In this document: piece after piece, positions 20,227-30,513 of the stretch
Layout of the letters: every line of letters begins with the position of its first letter
How positions within the stretch are numbered: position 1 is the stretch's first letter
Assembly: GCF_016100455.1 (NCBI RefSeq)
Contig: NZ_JACFSK010000002.1
Location: 13,321 to 77,320, forward strand
DNA: 64,000 nucleotides
Direction of reading: 5' to 3'
DNA from: Bartonella sp. M0283
GTDB taxonomy: Bacteria > Pseudomonadota > Alphaproteobacteria > Rhizobiales > Rhizobiaceae
The notes under the pieces: generated by a model
The model's input: the letters and a program-made list of their open reading frames with translations, nothing else
The model's database searches: none
What the model was told of the DNA's origin: nothing
Translations under genes and position numbers: made by a program

Positions 20227-20660
20227 GTTCATTTTTAAACGGCTTTATTGCTCTTTAATATTTAAAACCTGAAAAATTTTAAAAACTGATTTTATCGGCA
20301 TTCAAAACTTCAAAAATTTTTGCCGCTCAAAGCCTCCTCTTTCAATTGCTTGAAATTCAAGCTTTGTTGAGGGGAAAACCTCTGTCCTCAACTCTGATAA
20401 AATGACCGATTTGTCTTATGTAACCTGCTAAACCAAAAAGAATTCAACATGAAAAATAACCGATTATTATTGTGTTTCTTGACAGAGGTTGAAAATACGC
20501 TAAAACCAATGCGATCAAGGAGTTTAAAAATGGACTTTTTGCGGTTCCATATCAATCGGTTTTCGGGCTACAATCGCGGCCTCGATCACTGCTGCGCATC
20601 CTTGACAATTATTGGCCACAAAAAAACGACAAAGAAAATTATCTGACGTCCCTTGGCCAA
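20227..20660. other. spacer between leuB and the asd leader
   Basis: AT-rich sequence with no recognised gene. A 65-codon frame at 20449-20646 has a GAATTCAAC leader rather than a good ribosome-binding site and no family features. Confidence 0.45.
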
Positions 20661-20664
20661 CCTG

Positions 20665-20734
20665 CTCTCTCCCGGGTGCGGCCCGGGGGGTAAGCCTGAC
20701 GGCCGCCGGGCTTCTTCACAAAACACGGAGAGAG
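20665..20734 (+). promoter_or_regulatory. GC-rich structured leader upstream of asd
   Basis: An outer 8-bp perfect stem CTCTCTCC (20665-20672) / GGAGAGAG (20727-20734) encloses two hairpins: CCCGGG-TGCGG-CCCGGG (from 20671) and AAGCC...GGCTT (about 20692-20712). The block is far more GC-rich than its flanks and ends 20 bp before the asd ATG, just upstream of its ribosome-binding site. It looks like a multi-branch regulatory RNA or the end of a small RNA. I cannot match it to a known riboswitch class. Confidence 0.5.
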
Positions 20735-20753
20735 ATACAGGAGTTCTGATTAA

Positions 20754-21788
20754 ATGGGTTTTAAGGTTGCTGTTGTAGGTGCCACGGGAAATGTTGGCCG
20801 AGAAATGCTAAACATTCTCGAAGAGCGCGGTTTTCCGGCTGATGAAGTTGTACCACTCGCTTCGCATCGGTCATTGGGAACAGAAGTTTCCTTCGGTGAC
20901 AAAACATTGAAGACCAAAGTTCTTGATAATTACGATTTTTCCGATACCGATATTTGCCTGATGTCTGCCGGTGGCAATGTTTCCAAAGAATGGGCACCAA
21001 AAATTGGTGCGGCCGGCGCTGTCGTTATCGATAATTCTTCGGCCTGGCGTTATGATATTGATGTTCCGCTCATTGTTCCGGAAGTCAATCCGGATGCAAT
21101 CGAAGGTTTCAAAACACATAATATCATTGCCAATCCGAACTGTTCGACAGCCCAGCTTCTGGTTGCTCTAAAACCTCTGCATGATGCCGCAACCATCAAG
21201 CGCGTTGTTGTTTCAACCTATCAATCGGTTTCGGGTGCAGGCAAGGCAGGAATGGACGAGCTCTTCGAGCAATCCCGCGCGGTTTTCGTGGCTGACCCTA
21301 TTACGGTGCGCAAATTCACCAAGCGTATTGCTTTCAACGTTATTCCCCATATCGACGTATTCATGGAAGACGGCTACACCAAAGAAGAATGGAAAATGGT
21401 TGCCGAAACCAAGAAAATGCTCGACCCGAAAATCAAACTTACAGCTACTGCCGTTCGTGTTCCGGTTTTCATCGGCCATGGCGAGGCCGTCAATGTCGAG
21501 TTTGAAAAACCCATCACAGCCGACGAAGCCCGCGAAATCCTTCGCAATGCTCCAGGCTGTCAGGTCGTCGACAAGCATGAAGATGGCGGTTACATGACAC
21601 CTTATGAATCAGCCGGAGAAGACGATACATTTGTCAGCCGTATCCGCGAGGATATTACTGTTGAAAACGGTCTGTCTTTCTGGGTTGTTGCCGATAACTT
21701 GCGTAAAGGTGCAGCTTTGAATGCGGTGCAGATTGCCGAACTTCTGATCGCCCGCAATCTGATTACACCCAAAAAAGCTCAAGCGTAA
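20754..21788 (+). CDS. asd: aspartate-semialdehyde dehydrogenase
   Basis: A 344-residue NADPH-dependent enzyme making aspartate semialdehyde for lysine/diaminopimelate, threonine and methionine. It has the N-terminal VAVVGATGNVGREML nucleotide-binding site and the catalytic Cys130 in NPNCSTAQ. Family regions VSTYQSVSGAGKAGMDEL and VPVFIGHGEAVNVEFE are intact. A GGAG site lies 10 bases before the ATG. It is monocistronic: a structured leader precedes it and a terminator follows. Confidence 0.96.
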   Translation: MGFKVAVVGATGNVGREMLNILEERGFPADEVVPLASHRSLGTEVSFGDKTLKTKVLDNYDFSDTDICLMSAGGNVSKEWAPKIGAAGAVVIDNSSAWRYDIDVPLIVPEVNPDAIEGFKTHNIIANPNCSTAQLLVALKPLHDAATIKRVVVSTYQSVSGAGKAGMDELFEQSRAVFVADPITVRKFTKRIAFNVIPHIDVFMEDGYTKEEWKMVAETKKMLDPKIKLTATAVRVPVFIGHGEAVNVEFEKPITADEAREILRNAPGCQVVDKHEDGGYMTPYESAGEDDTFVSRIREDITVENGLSFWVVADNLRKGAALNAVQIAELLIARNLITPKKAQA

Positions 21789-21848
21789 AAGCTCAGTCAA
21801 AGCATATTTGACTTTACGAGCTTAAAAGCCGTTATAAAAAGATAAAAA

Positions 21849-21880
21849 TGCCCCTGTCGGGATTTTCTCGCAGGGGTATT
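21849..21880 (+). terminator. rho-independent terminator after asd
   Basis: CCCCTG at 21851-21856 pairs with CAGGGG at 21871-21876 with A/T flanks extending the stem, followed by a T-rich run. Confidence 0.75.
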
Positions 21881-22800
21881 TATTTTCTTGAAAATATCAT
21901 TCGATAAGCACAGCAGCTTTACTTGAGACAAGAACATAAAACAGGAATAGCCGCGTCATGGGGTTATGCTGACGCACAATGCCTATAAAGCCAATGAAAC
22001 GCTTTCCGATGAGTGTTTCGGATATTTAAGGAAGCGGTTTTATTCTCTATAGTTGCTCTCCACCATCGCGAAGTTCAAAGCCCGCAATGAGGGTGATAAT
22101 GGAAACGCGTTACCCGCAAGTTTTTTCAGAAGAAAATAAGCTTTTCCGGCCTTAATAAAAACGCGCGACGGTTTTTATGTTTATTTTCGCCGCGCCTTTC
22201 CGACCTTCCCCCACCTTTCCCGCATTCGCCTAGTTGTAAGGTTTTTTCCATTTTGTCGACTTTTTCCCCATTCTGCAGGCCCCCAAGCCAAATAAATGTT
22301 TCAATTCCGAAAACTTTAGTTTTCCCCGCACGATTTTTAAAACCCGGAATTTTCAAAATAACAACGCGATTGTCTGGCAAGAAAACTTGTAAGAAAAAGA
22401 CATACGCAAAACAAAATACCAAGACATTACAGAAAACTCTGATCTGGCTTTAGAGACTGGTTTAATGCAGCAATAGTCTTCTCCCTGAAAAATCCCTGAA
22501 TTTTTTTTGAAATGCGCAACCATTTTCAATAGTGAATGATAGATTTCGAAGAAAAACGCAAAAAGAGAAAATTCTAGCGACTCATAAAAAATGAAAACAG
22601 AGGGAAAAAGCGCTGGAAAACGCAATTTTTTGGCACCGGTTACATTGGAAAAATAATTTTAAAACCGTTTTAAATAACAAAAATGCTGCAAATCGGCCTT
22701 TTTTACCAAAAGATAGTTTTTTATCTTTGCAACATTCATGATTGTATATAAAACTAAATGAAGAAAACCATGCAGAAATACCGGTCAATCTTCCGGTAAT
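21881..22800. other. long AT-rich spacer
   Basis: About 920 bp without a convincing gene on either strand. Short frames are rich in rare or low-complexity stretches and have no ribosome-binding sites. I see no RNA gene that I can name. Confidence 0.45.
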
Positions 22801-22814
22801 ATGTGGAGGCAAAA

Positions 22815-23000
22815 ATGATACGTGCTGTTGCACAGGTTATATTAGATTGTGCCGGTTATATCACCGCACTTTTTATTCCTGAAGACGCAACGAATTTTGA
22901 CTTCATCCGCATGGGCGTCGCACTAATGATGTTGATTTTTTTCTCGATTTTGTGCTGGTTGCTGCCCCAGCTTTTCCATAATGGCAAGCGATCTCACTGA
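22815..23000 (+). CDS. small single-pass membrane protein, hypothetical
   Basis: A 61-residue protein that I do not recognise. The ATG at 22815 is preceded by a perfect GGAGG at five bases, the best ribosome-binding site for several kilobases. Residues about 32-56 (MGVALMMLIFFSILCWLLPQLF) form one transmembrane segment, and a His/Lys/Arg tail suggests the C-terminus is cytoplasmic. The first half is amphipathic. It lies 250 bp upstream of metQ. Confidence 0.6.
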   Translation: MIRAVAQVILDCAGYITALFIPEDATNFDFIRMGVALMMLIFFSILCWLLPQLFHNGKRSH

Positions 23001-23252
23001 TACACGAAAAAAATATTTTCATTTAATTGATTTTTTATAAAAAAATCATCCTGCCACATGACTAATGTCTATTGAAAATGTTGCTTGGTTTTTATACCAC
23101 TTCCGGTAAAACTGATCGGCATATTGGTTAGAAAATCTTGGGCCCTGTTAGAACCGGCATTCAGAATTTTTAAAACCAATGAATGAACGGAAATTTTTCA
23201 GCCTATGTTTTGAGATGAAACATTCTGAAAATTAACATGAAGGGTTTCAATA

Positions 23253-24083
23253 ATGTTTCTTGATAAGATCAAAAGACGTACAGTTCTCGGGCTTGCTTTT
23301 TCTTTTGCCACTTTCGCAAGTGTTTCAGCTTTTGCACCGGTTCTCGCTCATGCCGAAGATAAAACAAGTATCAAGCTTGGAACAATGGAAGGTGAAGAAT
23401 CAGAAGTTTGGAAAGTTGCTGTTCAGGAAGCCAAAAAACAGGGCCTCAACATTGATCTTGTTTTTTTCTCCGATTACGCCTTGCCGAATGAAGCCGTCAA
23501 TGCCGGTGATATTGACGCAAATTCATTCCAACATAAACCCTATCTTGATGCACAAATCGAACAGCGCGGTTACAAGCTTTCGGTCGTGGGCTACACAGTG
23601 CTTTTCCCGATGGGCGTCTATTCCCACAAAATCAAAGATCTGAAAGAGCTTCGTGATGGTGCTGTTGTCGGTGTTCCCAACGACCCGTCAAATGGCGGTC
23701 GCGCCTTGCGGCTGTTGAACGATATGGGTTTTATCAAGCTCAAAGACCCGAACAATGTTCTTGCCTCGAAACTTGATATTGTCGAAAACCCCAAAAAACT
23801 CGAAATTCGCGAGCTTGATGCCGGTATGCTCGGTCGTGCCATTGATGATTTCGACATTGCCATTGTCAATACCAACTGGGCTTTGACCACTGGCCTCAAA
23901 CCCGATAAAGATGCGATTGCTTGGGAAAAGTCCGAAAACAATCCCTATAACAATATTATTGTTGTCCGCACCGCCGATAAAGACGAGCCATGGGTGAAAA
24001 AACTTGTTGCTGCCTATAATTCGGAACCGGTTCGCGCAAAAATCAAGGAAGTGTTTGGCGTTACCGCCCAGCCATTATGGTAA
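23253..24083 (+). CDS. metQ: methionine ABC transporter substrate-binding protein
   Basis: A 276-residue periplasmic protein of the NlpA/MetQ family that delivers methionine to MetNI. The core has KLGTMEGEESEVW, FFSDYALPNEAVNAGDIDANSFQHKPYL and VGVPNDPSNGGRALRLL. The signal peptide (about 1-34) ends VLAHAED with no cysteine, so it is cleaved by signal peptidase I and soluble, unlike the lipoprotein MetQ of E. coli. Its last 7 bases overlap metN. Confidence 0.94.
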   Translation: MFLDKIKRRTVLGLAFSFATFASVSAFAPVLAHAEDKTSIKLGTMEGEESEVWKVAVQEAKKQGLNIDLVFFSDYALPNEAVNAGDIDANSFQHKPYLDAQIEQRGYKLSVVGYTVLFPMGVYSHKIKDLKELRDGAVVGVPNDPSNGGRALRLLNDMGFIKLKDPNNVLASKLDIVENPKKLEIRELDAGMLGRAIDDFDIAIVNTNWALTTGLKPDKDAIAWEKSENNPYNNIIVVRTADKDEPWVKKLVAAYNSEPVRAKIKEVFGVTAQPLW

Positions 24084-25123
24084 ATTCGAAAATGGGTTCA
24101 GCATCCGAACCAATCATATCACTTAAAAATATCAGCCGCCGTTTTTCCCAAACGGCGGCCGTTGACCATTTGTCGCTTGATATTGAAAAAGGCGAAATTC
24201 TTGGAATTATCGGGCGCAGCGGCGCCGGTAAATCCACGCTTATTCGCTGTCTCAATGGTCTTGAACGTGTTGATGAAGGACAAATCTTCTTTGAAGGCCA
24301 TGACGTTTCGCATTTGAGCGAAAGCGAATGGGCGCCCTATCGCCAACGCATCAGCATGATTTTCCAGCATTTCAACCTGTTGTCATCGAAACGTGTGATC
24401 GACAATATCGCATTGCCGCTAAAGCTTGCCGGTGTGCCGAAAGAAAAACGCCGTGAACGGGCGATGGAACTTATCGAACTTGTGAGCCTCAAAGGGAAAG
24501 AACAACATTTTCCGGCCGAGCTTTCCGGTGGGCAAAAACAGCGCGTCGGCATTGCCAGAGCCTTGGCTGCAAATCCGAAAGTGCTCCTATCCGACGAGGC
24601 AACCTCGGCACTTGACCCGGAAACAACCCAATCCATTCTTGAATTGATTGCCGATATCAATAAAAGGCTCAACCTCACAGTGGTTCTGATTACGCATGAA
24701 ATGGAAGTCGTAAGCTCCATTGCGAACCGCGTTGTTGTGCTGAACAAGGGAAAAATTGTCGAAGAAGGTCGGGTAAGAGATATTTTTGCTTCTCCCCAAG
24801 ATGATACCACTATTGCGATGCTGCGCATTGTGACACCGCAATTACCGGCCGAATTTGCCAAAAGGTTGAAACCTGAAGGGGATGAAGCCGTAATCGAGCT
24901 CAATATTGCCGGCGACGTGGCAAGAGAGCCATTCCTGCACCTCATCGAATATGAAAGCGGATTGATCCCGCGCATTCTTCATGGCGGCATTGATACGATT
25001 CAGGGTGAACCGGTCGGACGTTTCTTTCTAGGCCTTCCGGCAAAAGACAAAGACAAACTTGACAAGGCGGTTTCCTGGCTTATCAAGCATGGACGCTATT
25101 GCGAGGTTCTCGGTTATGTATGA
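24077..25123 (+). CDS. metN: methionine ABC transporter ATP-binding protein
   Basis: A 348-residue ATPase. Walker A is GRSGAGKST (from about residue 50), the signature LSGGQKQRVGIARAL and Walker B VLLSDEATSALDPE. The C-terminal NIL domain (about 265-348), which binds methionine and shuts down transport when the cell is replete, is present. It overlaps metQ upstream by 7 bp and metI downstream by 8 bp, so translation is tightly coupled. Confidence 0.95.
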   Translation: MVNSKMGSASEPIISLKNISRRFSQTAAVDHLSLDIEKGEILGIIGRSGAGKSTLIRCLNGLERVDEGQIFFEGHDVSHLSESEWAPYRQRISMIFQHFNLLSSKRVIDNIALPLKLAGVPKEKRRERAMELIELVSLKGKEQHFPAELSGGQKQRVGIARALAANPKVLLSDEATSALDPETTQSILELIADINKRLNLTVVLITHEMEVVSSIANRVVVLNKGKIVEEGRVRDIFASPQDDTTIAMLRIVTPQLPAEFAKRLKPEGDEAVIELNIAGDVAREPFLHLIEYESGLIPRILHGGIDTIQGEPVGRFFLGLPAKDKDKLDKAVSWLIKHGRYCEVLGYV

Positions 25124-25775
25124 TGTCCTTTCAAAAGAATTGCCGAAAGCAATTATAGACACCATCATCATGACGGTGAGTTCTTCGCTGATGGCGCTCA
25201 TTCTGGGTCTGCCGATCGGGCTCATCCTCTATATGACAGCGAAAGGAAGCCTGTTTCCAAAGGAAAATCTCAACCGGTTACTGAGCTTCCTCGTCAATTG
25301 CGTGCGCGCCATTCCGTTTATCATTTTCGCTTTTTATCTTCTCCCCGTAACGCGCATCGTTGTCGGCACCGGTGTCGGCATCAAATCTGTTATCTTTGTG
25401 CTGATATTATCGGCGACACCACTTTATGCGCGTTTGGCAGAACTGTCATTTCGCGGGGTTGACAAGGGACTTGTCGAAGCTATCCGCTCGATGGGCGCGT
25501 CACGCATGCAAATTGTTACCAATGTCATCGTACCGGAATCATTTTCAAGCCTTGTGACCGGCTTTACTGTGATGGTTATTTCAATTATCAGTGCAACGTC
25601 GCTTGCCGGTTTTCTGGGGGGTGGCGGTCTTGGTGACATGGCGATCCGCTATGGTTACCAGCGCTATAATCCGGAGATTATGAACATCGTTATCGGTGTT
25701 CTGATTATCATGAATCTGGTCGTGCAATCCTGTGGTGACCGGTTGGCCCGCAAGCTTGACCACTCGAAACGTTAG
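25116..25775 (+). CDS. metI: methionine ABC transporter permease
   Basis: A 219-residue inner-membrane protein with about five transmembrane helices and the EAA-like loop VEAIRSMGASRMQIVTNVIVPES that docks on MetN. I chose the ATG at 25116 (MYDVLSKELPKAI), which overlaps the metN stop and gives the normal MetI N-terminus; the frame extends further up inside metN but that part is not conserved. Order metQ-metN-metI differs from metNIQ of E. coli. Confidence 0.93.
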   Translation: MYDVLSKELPKAIIDTIIMTVSSSLMALILGLPIGLILYMTAKGSLFPKENLNRLLSFLVNCVRAIPFIIFAFYLLPVTRIVVGTGVGIKSVIFVLILSATPLYARLAELSFRGVDKGLVEAIRSMGASRMQIVTNVIVPESFSSLVTGFTVMVISIISATSLAGFLGGGGLGDMAIRYGYQRYNPEIMNIVIGVLIIMNLVVQSCGDRLARKLDHSKR

Positions 25776-25799
25776 CCATTTCACCTCAAGGGGGAAACA

Positions 25800-26252
25800 A
25801 TGATGAAAAATAATAAAAGCCGGATAACACATTTTGTGTCTGTGGCTCCAATTGCCACTTTAATTGCCACTTCCATGCTGCTTTCCGGCTGTGGCGGACG
25901 CGACGCACATCCGGTTGCTTTAACCAATCCGAACGACAGTGTCATGGATTGTGCAGGTATTTCACGAGAATTCCACGCCAATGAACGCCAGATTCAGGCA
26001 GTCATCCATGAGCGCACAAATGCACAAGGAAAGAATGTTGCATTGGGGGCAGCCGGTATTTTCTTCTTTCCTGCGTGGTTTTTCATGGATCCGAAATCGC
26101 CGGAAAGAGTGGAAATCGATGCATTGCGCAATCGTAACGGCGTGTTACAGGAAATCGCACGCACCAAAAACTGTGCTCCTATGCAATCGGAATTGACGGA
26201 AGCCTATAAGCAACTGGACAGCCAAAAAGCGGCCAAATCCCAAAAGAAATAA
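25800..26252 (+). CDS. hypothetical lipoprotein
   Basis: A 150-residue protein with a signal peptide and a lipobox LLSGC (about residues 27-31), so the mature protein is anchored to a membrane by a diacylglyceryl cysteine. A hydrophobic patch (ALGAAGIFFFPAWFF, about 80-95) precedes a helical, charged C-terminal half. A GGGGG-rich ribosome-binding site precedes the two adjacent ATGs. It starts 25 bp after metI and may be the last gene of that operon. Function unknown. Confidence 0.82.
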   Translation: MMKNNKSRITHFVSVAPIATLIATSMLLSGCGGRDAHPVALTNPNDSVMDCAGISREFHANERQIQAVIHERTNAQGKNVALGAAGIFFFPAWFFMDPKSPERVEIDALRNRNGVLQEIARTKNCAPMQSELTEAYKQLDSQKAAKSQKK

Positions 26253-26276
26253 ACGGAAAACAAATTGGTTAAAAAT

Positions 26277-26303
26277 AAAAGGCCGGTTAGACCGGCTTTT
26301 TGT
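26277..26303 (+). terminator. rho-independent terminator after the lipoprotein gene
   Basis: AAAGGCCGGT and ACCGGCTTTT form a stem with a 3-nt loop, followed by a T run, 25 bp after the stop. Confidence 0.9.
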
Positions 26304-26850
26304 TTTTATTGCGCTCATATTTATTCATGATTGCCCATAATGGCTTGCTATCGGAATGCAGCAAAACGGGCAAAAGAACAAACACTGGCTTTATAAATAG
26401 CAATTCACTCTTTCCTGAAACGATGTCCAGTTTCATTATAGCTTAAAAACTTTCGCGTGCGCACATAAGTGCCGGAGACACACTTAAACGCGCAACTATC
26501 TGCCTTTCCGGTTTTCTCGCACTTATCCTGATTCGTTGCTTTCAAATTGTTTGACATGAAAGCGCTTTCATTAACAGAGCCCCTCGCAAGCTTTGATAAA
26601 CAAGACAAATGCCTTTCGGCATAAAACCGGAAAGCACTGCCTTTTCCAAGGATGATTCCGGCCTTGCCCGATCATAAAAAGCCTTGTCCGATAAATTTTT
26701 TTGCAGTTTTCAAAACAGGCAAATTTCTTCTGTTAAAACACAATCATTCTTCGTTCGGCAAATCAGACGCTGTTATTCTATCTTCAACAAAGTGCGCATG
26801 TTAAAAAATCCGGTTTGCCCCTCGAAGTTTAATAGTCGTGGCGGTGTTTT
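26304..26850. other. spacer between the lipoprotein gene and tex
   Basis: About 550 bp between convergent genes. No gene, RNA or repeat that I can support. Confidence 0.5.
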
Positions 26851-29160
26851 TTAATGGCGTTTGCGCAATGCTTCTGCAAGAGCCGAACCGAAACTGCCCT
26901 CTTGAGAGACTAACTTTTTATTTTTCACCTGATGCGGATGATTACGTTGCGAATTTTCCGAAGAAGCAGTTTTTGCGCGACTATCCGGATTATCGAGATG
27001 TTTTTTCATGCTTAGCGAGATGCGTTTGCGTGCTGGATCAACATCAATCACTGTCACAGAAACAATATCTCCGGCTTTCACAACTTTATGCGGGTCACTC
27101 ACATAAGTGTCTGCAAGTTGCGAAATATGGACAAGCCCGTCCTGATGCACGCCAATATCGACAAATGCGCCAAAATTGGCAACATTCGTCACGTTTCCTT
27201 CAAGTTTCATGCCCGGTTTGAGGTCTGAAATCTCGTCAACACCTTCCGCAAATGTTGCTGTTTTGAATTCCGGTCGTGGGTCACGGCCGGGTTTTTCCAA
27301 TTCGCTCAAAATATCTTTAATGGTCGGCAAACCGAACCGCTCGTCAATAAATGTTTTCGGGTCGAGTTTTTTCAAAGCTGCGCTATCGCCCATCAAAGAA
27401 CGCAAGTCACGGCCACATGCAGCAACAATCTTGCGTGCAACGCTATAGGCTTCCGGATGAACTGCCGAAGCATCAAGCGGTTCATCGCCATTCCGGATAC
27501 GTAAGAAACCTGCACATTGCTCGAATGTTTTTGCCCCCAGTCGCGGTACCGACTTCAACCCGTTACGATTTTTGAATGGGCCATTTTCATCACGATAAGC
27601 AACAATTGCATCGGCCAATGATGCCCCCACCCCCGAAACACGGGCAAGCAGAGATGGCGAAGCGGTGTTAAGGTCAACGCCAACGGCATTCACAGCATCT
27701 TCGACAACACCATCTAAAGCCCGCATCAACTCGAACTGGTCGACATCATGCTGATATTGCCCGACACCGATAGATTTCGGTTCGATTTTAACCAATTCGG
27801 CAAGCGGGTCCTGCAAACGCCGTGCAATCGACACTGCCCCGCGTAGTGATACATCAAGATCGGGAAATTCGTTGGCTGCAAGTTCGGAAGCCGAATAGAC
27901 AGAAGCACCGGCTTCCGAAACAATAACTTTTGTCGGACGGGGCGCTGGCATATATTTCAATAAATCGCCAACAAGTTTTTCTGTCTCGCGGCTTGCTGTG
28001 CCGTTGCCGATAGCGATGAGATCAACCTGATGTTTTTTAATGAGAGCGGCAAGCACCGCCTCTGCACCGCGAACATCATTTTTCGGCGGGAACGGATAGA
28101 TAGTTGCGGTTTCCTTGAGTTTTCCGGTTTTATCGACCACTGCAACCTTGACACCGGTACGGATGCCCGGATCAAGCCCCATTGATGCTCTTTCGCCCGC
28201 CGGTGCAGCCAATAAAAGTGCTTTGAGATTACGGGCAAAAACAGAAATTGCTTCTTCATCGGCCCGCTCATGCAAATCGCGCATCAAATCAAGCGAAAGA
28301 TGTAGAGATAGTTTTACCCGCCATGCCCATAAAGCGACAGTCACAAGAAAAATATCTCCGGGAAGCTGATTGCCGATTTTGTAGGCCTGTTTGATAAGCT
28401 TTATGACCGGTTTTTCGCCATTTGGAATATCTTCGTCAACTTCAATATCGACATTCAGGATTTCTTCGTTACGCCCGCGAAACATTGCCAATGCGCGATG
28501 GCTAGGCACAGTCGACCATTTTTCTCTATGGTCGAAATAATCGGAAAATTTCGCACCTTCCTGCTCTTTACCGGCAATAACCTTGGCATGGATAAAGGCG
28601 TGTGATTGCATATAGTGGCGTAAATTTCCGATGAGTTCGGCATTTTCCGCCATAGTTTCCGAAATAATATCACGAACACCGTCAAGAGCAGATTTGACAT
28701 CGGAAATTTTGTCATTGATATAATCTTTGGCAAGAAGTTCCGGCTCTTCCTTGCGGTTTTTCAAAATTTCCTCGGCAAGCGGCAATAATCCGTTTTCTTT
28801 GGCAATTTCGGCACGGGTGCGCCGCTTCGGCTTGAACGGCAGATAAAGGTCTTCCAATTCGGCCTTTGAGCTTGCTTCCCTTAAAGATTCTTCCAGTTCC
28901 GGCGTAAGCTTGTTCTGCTCGCGAATTGCTTGAATAATCGCTTCGCGACGTGCTTCCATTTCACGAAGATAAATGAGCCGTTCCGACAACAGGCGCAATT
29001 GTCCATCATCAAGGCCGCCGGTTACTTCCTTGCGATAGCGGGCAATGAAGGGAATGGTTGCCCCCTCGTCAATGAGGCCGATGGCGGCAGCAACCTGAGA
29101 TTGACTTGCCTTGATGTCGCCAGCAATTGTTTGGCAGATTGATTGCGCAATTGTCGTCAT
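26851..29160 (-). CDS. tex: Tex-family RNA-binding transcription accessory protein
   Basis: A 769-residue protein homologous to bacterial Tex and the core of eukaryotic Spt6. From the N-terminus: Tex N-terminal region ([20 protein letters not shown]), a YqgF-like RNase H fold ([16 protein letters not shown]), helix-hairpin-helix repeats ([21 protein letters not shown]) and an S1 RNA-binding domain ([20 protein letters not shown]). A basic, low-complexity tail follows. It is thought to act in transcription under stress and in toxin or virulence gene expression in some species. Monocistronic. Confidence 0.94.
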   Translation of the reverse strand: MTTIAQSICQTIAGDIKASQSQVAAAIGLIDEGATIPFIARYRKEVTGGLDDGQLRLLSERLIYLREMEARREAIIQAIREQNKLTPELEESLREASSKAELEDLYLPFKPKRRTRAEIAKENGLLPLAEEILKNRKEEPELLAKDYINDKISDVKSALDGVRDIISETMAENAELIGNLRHYMQSHAFIHAKVIAGKEQEGAKFSDYFDHREKWSTVPSHRALAMFRGRNEEILNVDIEVDEDIPNGEKPVIKLIKQAYKIGNQLPGDIFLVTVALWAWRVKLSLHLSLDLMRDLHERADEEAISVFARNLKALLLAAPAGERASMGLDPGIRTGVKVAVVDKTGKLKETATIYPFPPKNDVRGAEAVLAALIKKHQVDLIAIGNGTASRETEKLVGDLLKYMPAPRPTKVIVSEAGASVYSASELAANEFPDLDVSLRGAVSIARRLQDPLAELVKIEPKSIGVGQYQHDVDQFELMRALDGVVEDAVNAVGVDLNTASPSLLARVSGVGASLADAIVAYRDENGPFKNRNGLKSVPRLGAKTFEQCAGFLRIRNGDEPLDASAVHPEAYSVARKIVAACGRDLRSLMGDSAALKKLDPKTFIDERFGLPTIKDILSELEKPGRDPRPEFKTATFAEGVDEISDLKPGMKLEGNVTNVANFGAFVDIGVHQDGLVHISQLADTYVSDPHKVVKAGDIVSVTVIDVDPARKRISLSMKKHLDNPDSRAKTASSENSQRNHPHQVKNKKLVSQEGSFGSALAEALRKRH

Positions 29161-29317
29161 TCTATTTACCAGATTCTTTCAATTTCAAGGAGAGATTACG
29201 GATTGCAAACCGGAACGCAACCGCAATTCTTCCCCTTATAAAAATTAATCAAGCCCTTTTTAAACGGCCGGCTTCACCTTATGTTTAAATTTGCAGCCAA
29301 TATGAAAGGGACTTTTC

Positions 29318-30433
29318 ATGACATCACTTTTTGACCCGATCAAGGCAGGAGACCTTGTTCTAAAAAACCGCATTGCCATGGCGCCGCTGACACGCGCTCG
29401 CTCGCCCAATGCAACACCCAATGATTTGAATGTTATCTATTATCGCCAACGCTCGACCGCCGGCCTTATTGTCTCGGAGGGTACGGCCATTTCACAACAG
29501 GGACAAGGCAATATCGACGTTCCGGGCCTTTACGAGAAAGCCCAGCTTGCCGGTTGGAAAAAAGTAACCGATGCTGTTCATGAAGAAGGCGGCAAAATTG
29601 TTGCCCAGCTTTGGCACACGGGTCGTATTTCCCACAGTTCATTGCAACCTTCAGGCAAACCACCTGTCGCCCCCTCCGCCCTTCAGGCAAAAGCCCGAAC
29701 CTATATTAAAGACAAGAATGGTCAGGGTGAATTTGTACAAACATCGACACCGCGTGCATTGGACGCATCGGAAATTCCCGGCATTATCGACGATTATCGC
29801 AAAGCTGCACGCAATGCTGTAGATATTGCCGGTTTTGACGGCGTGGAAATTCACTCGGCCAATGGCTATTTGCTTGACCAGTTCTTGCGCTCCGAATCGA
29901 ACCACCGCACCGACGAATTTGGCGGGTCGATTGAAAATCGTTGCCGTTTCCCGCTGCTTGTTGCCGAAGCCGTTGCAAAAGAAATCGGCGGTGGCAGAAC
30001 CGGTATCCGCATTTCTCCGGTGACACCTGCCAATGATGCCCATGATCCGGACCCGCAGCCGCTTTTTGATTTTTATGTCGATGCTTTGGCAGCCTATGAG
30101 CTTGCTTTCATCCACCTCATTGAAGGCGCAACGGGAGGCGACCGCAATTATACGGAAGCCGATTATGCCTTCGACTATAAGCGTTTGAAACACGTCTATC
30201 GCGATGCCGGTGGCAATGGTGCGTGGATGGTCAATAATGGCTATACCGCCGAAATGGCTGAAAAAGCTGTCGGGTCGGGCTATGCCGATATTGTATCTTT
30301 CGGCCGTCCGTTTATTGCCAATCCCGATCTTGTTCGCCGTATCAAAGAGCATGCTCCATGGAACGAGGTTGACCAGACAACACTCTATGGCGGCAATGAA
30401 AAAGGCTATACCGATTACCCGACTTTGGGCTGA
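29318..30433 (+). CDS. alkene reductase, old yellow enzyme family
   Basis: A 371-residue FMN enzyme that reduces activated C=C bonds with NAD(P)H, as in NemA (N-ethylmaleimide reductase). It shows the start LFDPIKAGDLVLKNRIAMAPLTRAR, the substrate-binding His179/Asn182 and proton donor Tyr184 in HSANGYLLDQFLR, EFGGSIENR, and the phosphate loop SFGRPFIANPDLVRR. The natural substrate is not known; such enzymes detoxify electrophiles. It stands alone and shares a terminator with the convergent WD40 gene. Confidence 0.92.
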   Translation: MTSLFDPIKAGDLVLKNRIAMAPLTRARSPNATPNDLNVIYYRQRSTAGLIVSEGTAISQQGQGNIDVPGLYEKAQLAGWKKVTDAVHEEGGKIVAQLWHTGRISHSSLQPSGKPPVAPSALQAKARTYIKDKNGQGEFVQTSTPRALDASEIPGIIDDYRKAARNAVDIAGFDGVEIHSANGYLLDQFLRSESNHRTDEFGGSIENRCRFPLLVAEAVAKEIGGGRTGIRISPVTPANDAHDPDPQPLFDFYVDALAAYELAFIHLIEGATGGDRNYTEADYAFDYKRLKHVYRDAGGNGAWMVNNGYTAEMAEKAVGSGYADIVSFGRPFIANPDLVRRIKEHAPWNEVDQTTLYGGNEKGYTDYPTLG

Positions 30434-30454
30434 TTGGTTCAAGCCTTCCAATTA

Positions 30455-30485
30455 AAAAACCACCTGCACGAAGCAGGTGGTTTTA
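30455..30485. terminator. bidirectional terminator between the alkene reductase and WD40 genes
   Basis: A perfect stem AAAACCACCTGC / GCAGGTGGTTTT with a 5-nt loop, with A and T runs on its two sides, between convergent genes. Confidence 0.92.
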
Positions 30486-30513
30486 TTTTTATTAAAAATT
30501 TATTCTCCGGCTT

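Noticed and set aside
20560..20753. Lysine riboswitch before asd
   Set aside because: The leader is too short and lacks the conserved core of that class.
23001..23252. SAM riboswitch before metQ
   Set aside because: I found none of the conserved segments of SAM-I or SAM-II switches in this AT-rich leader.
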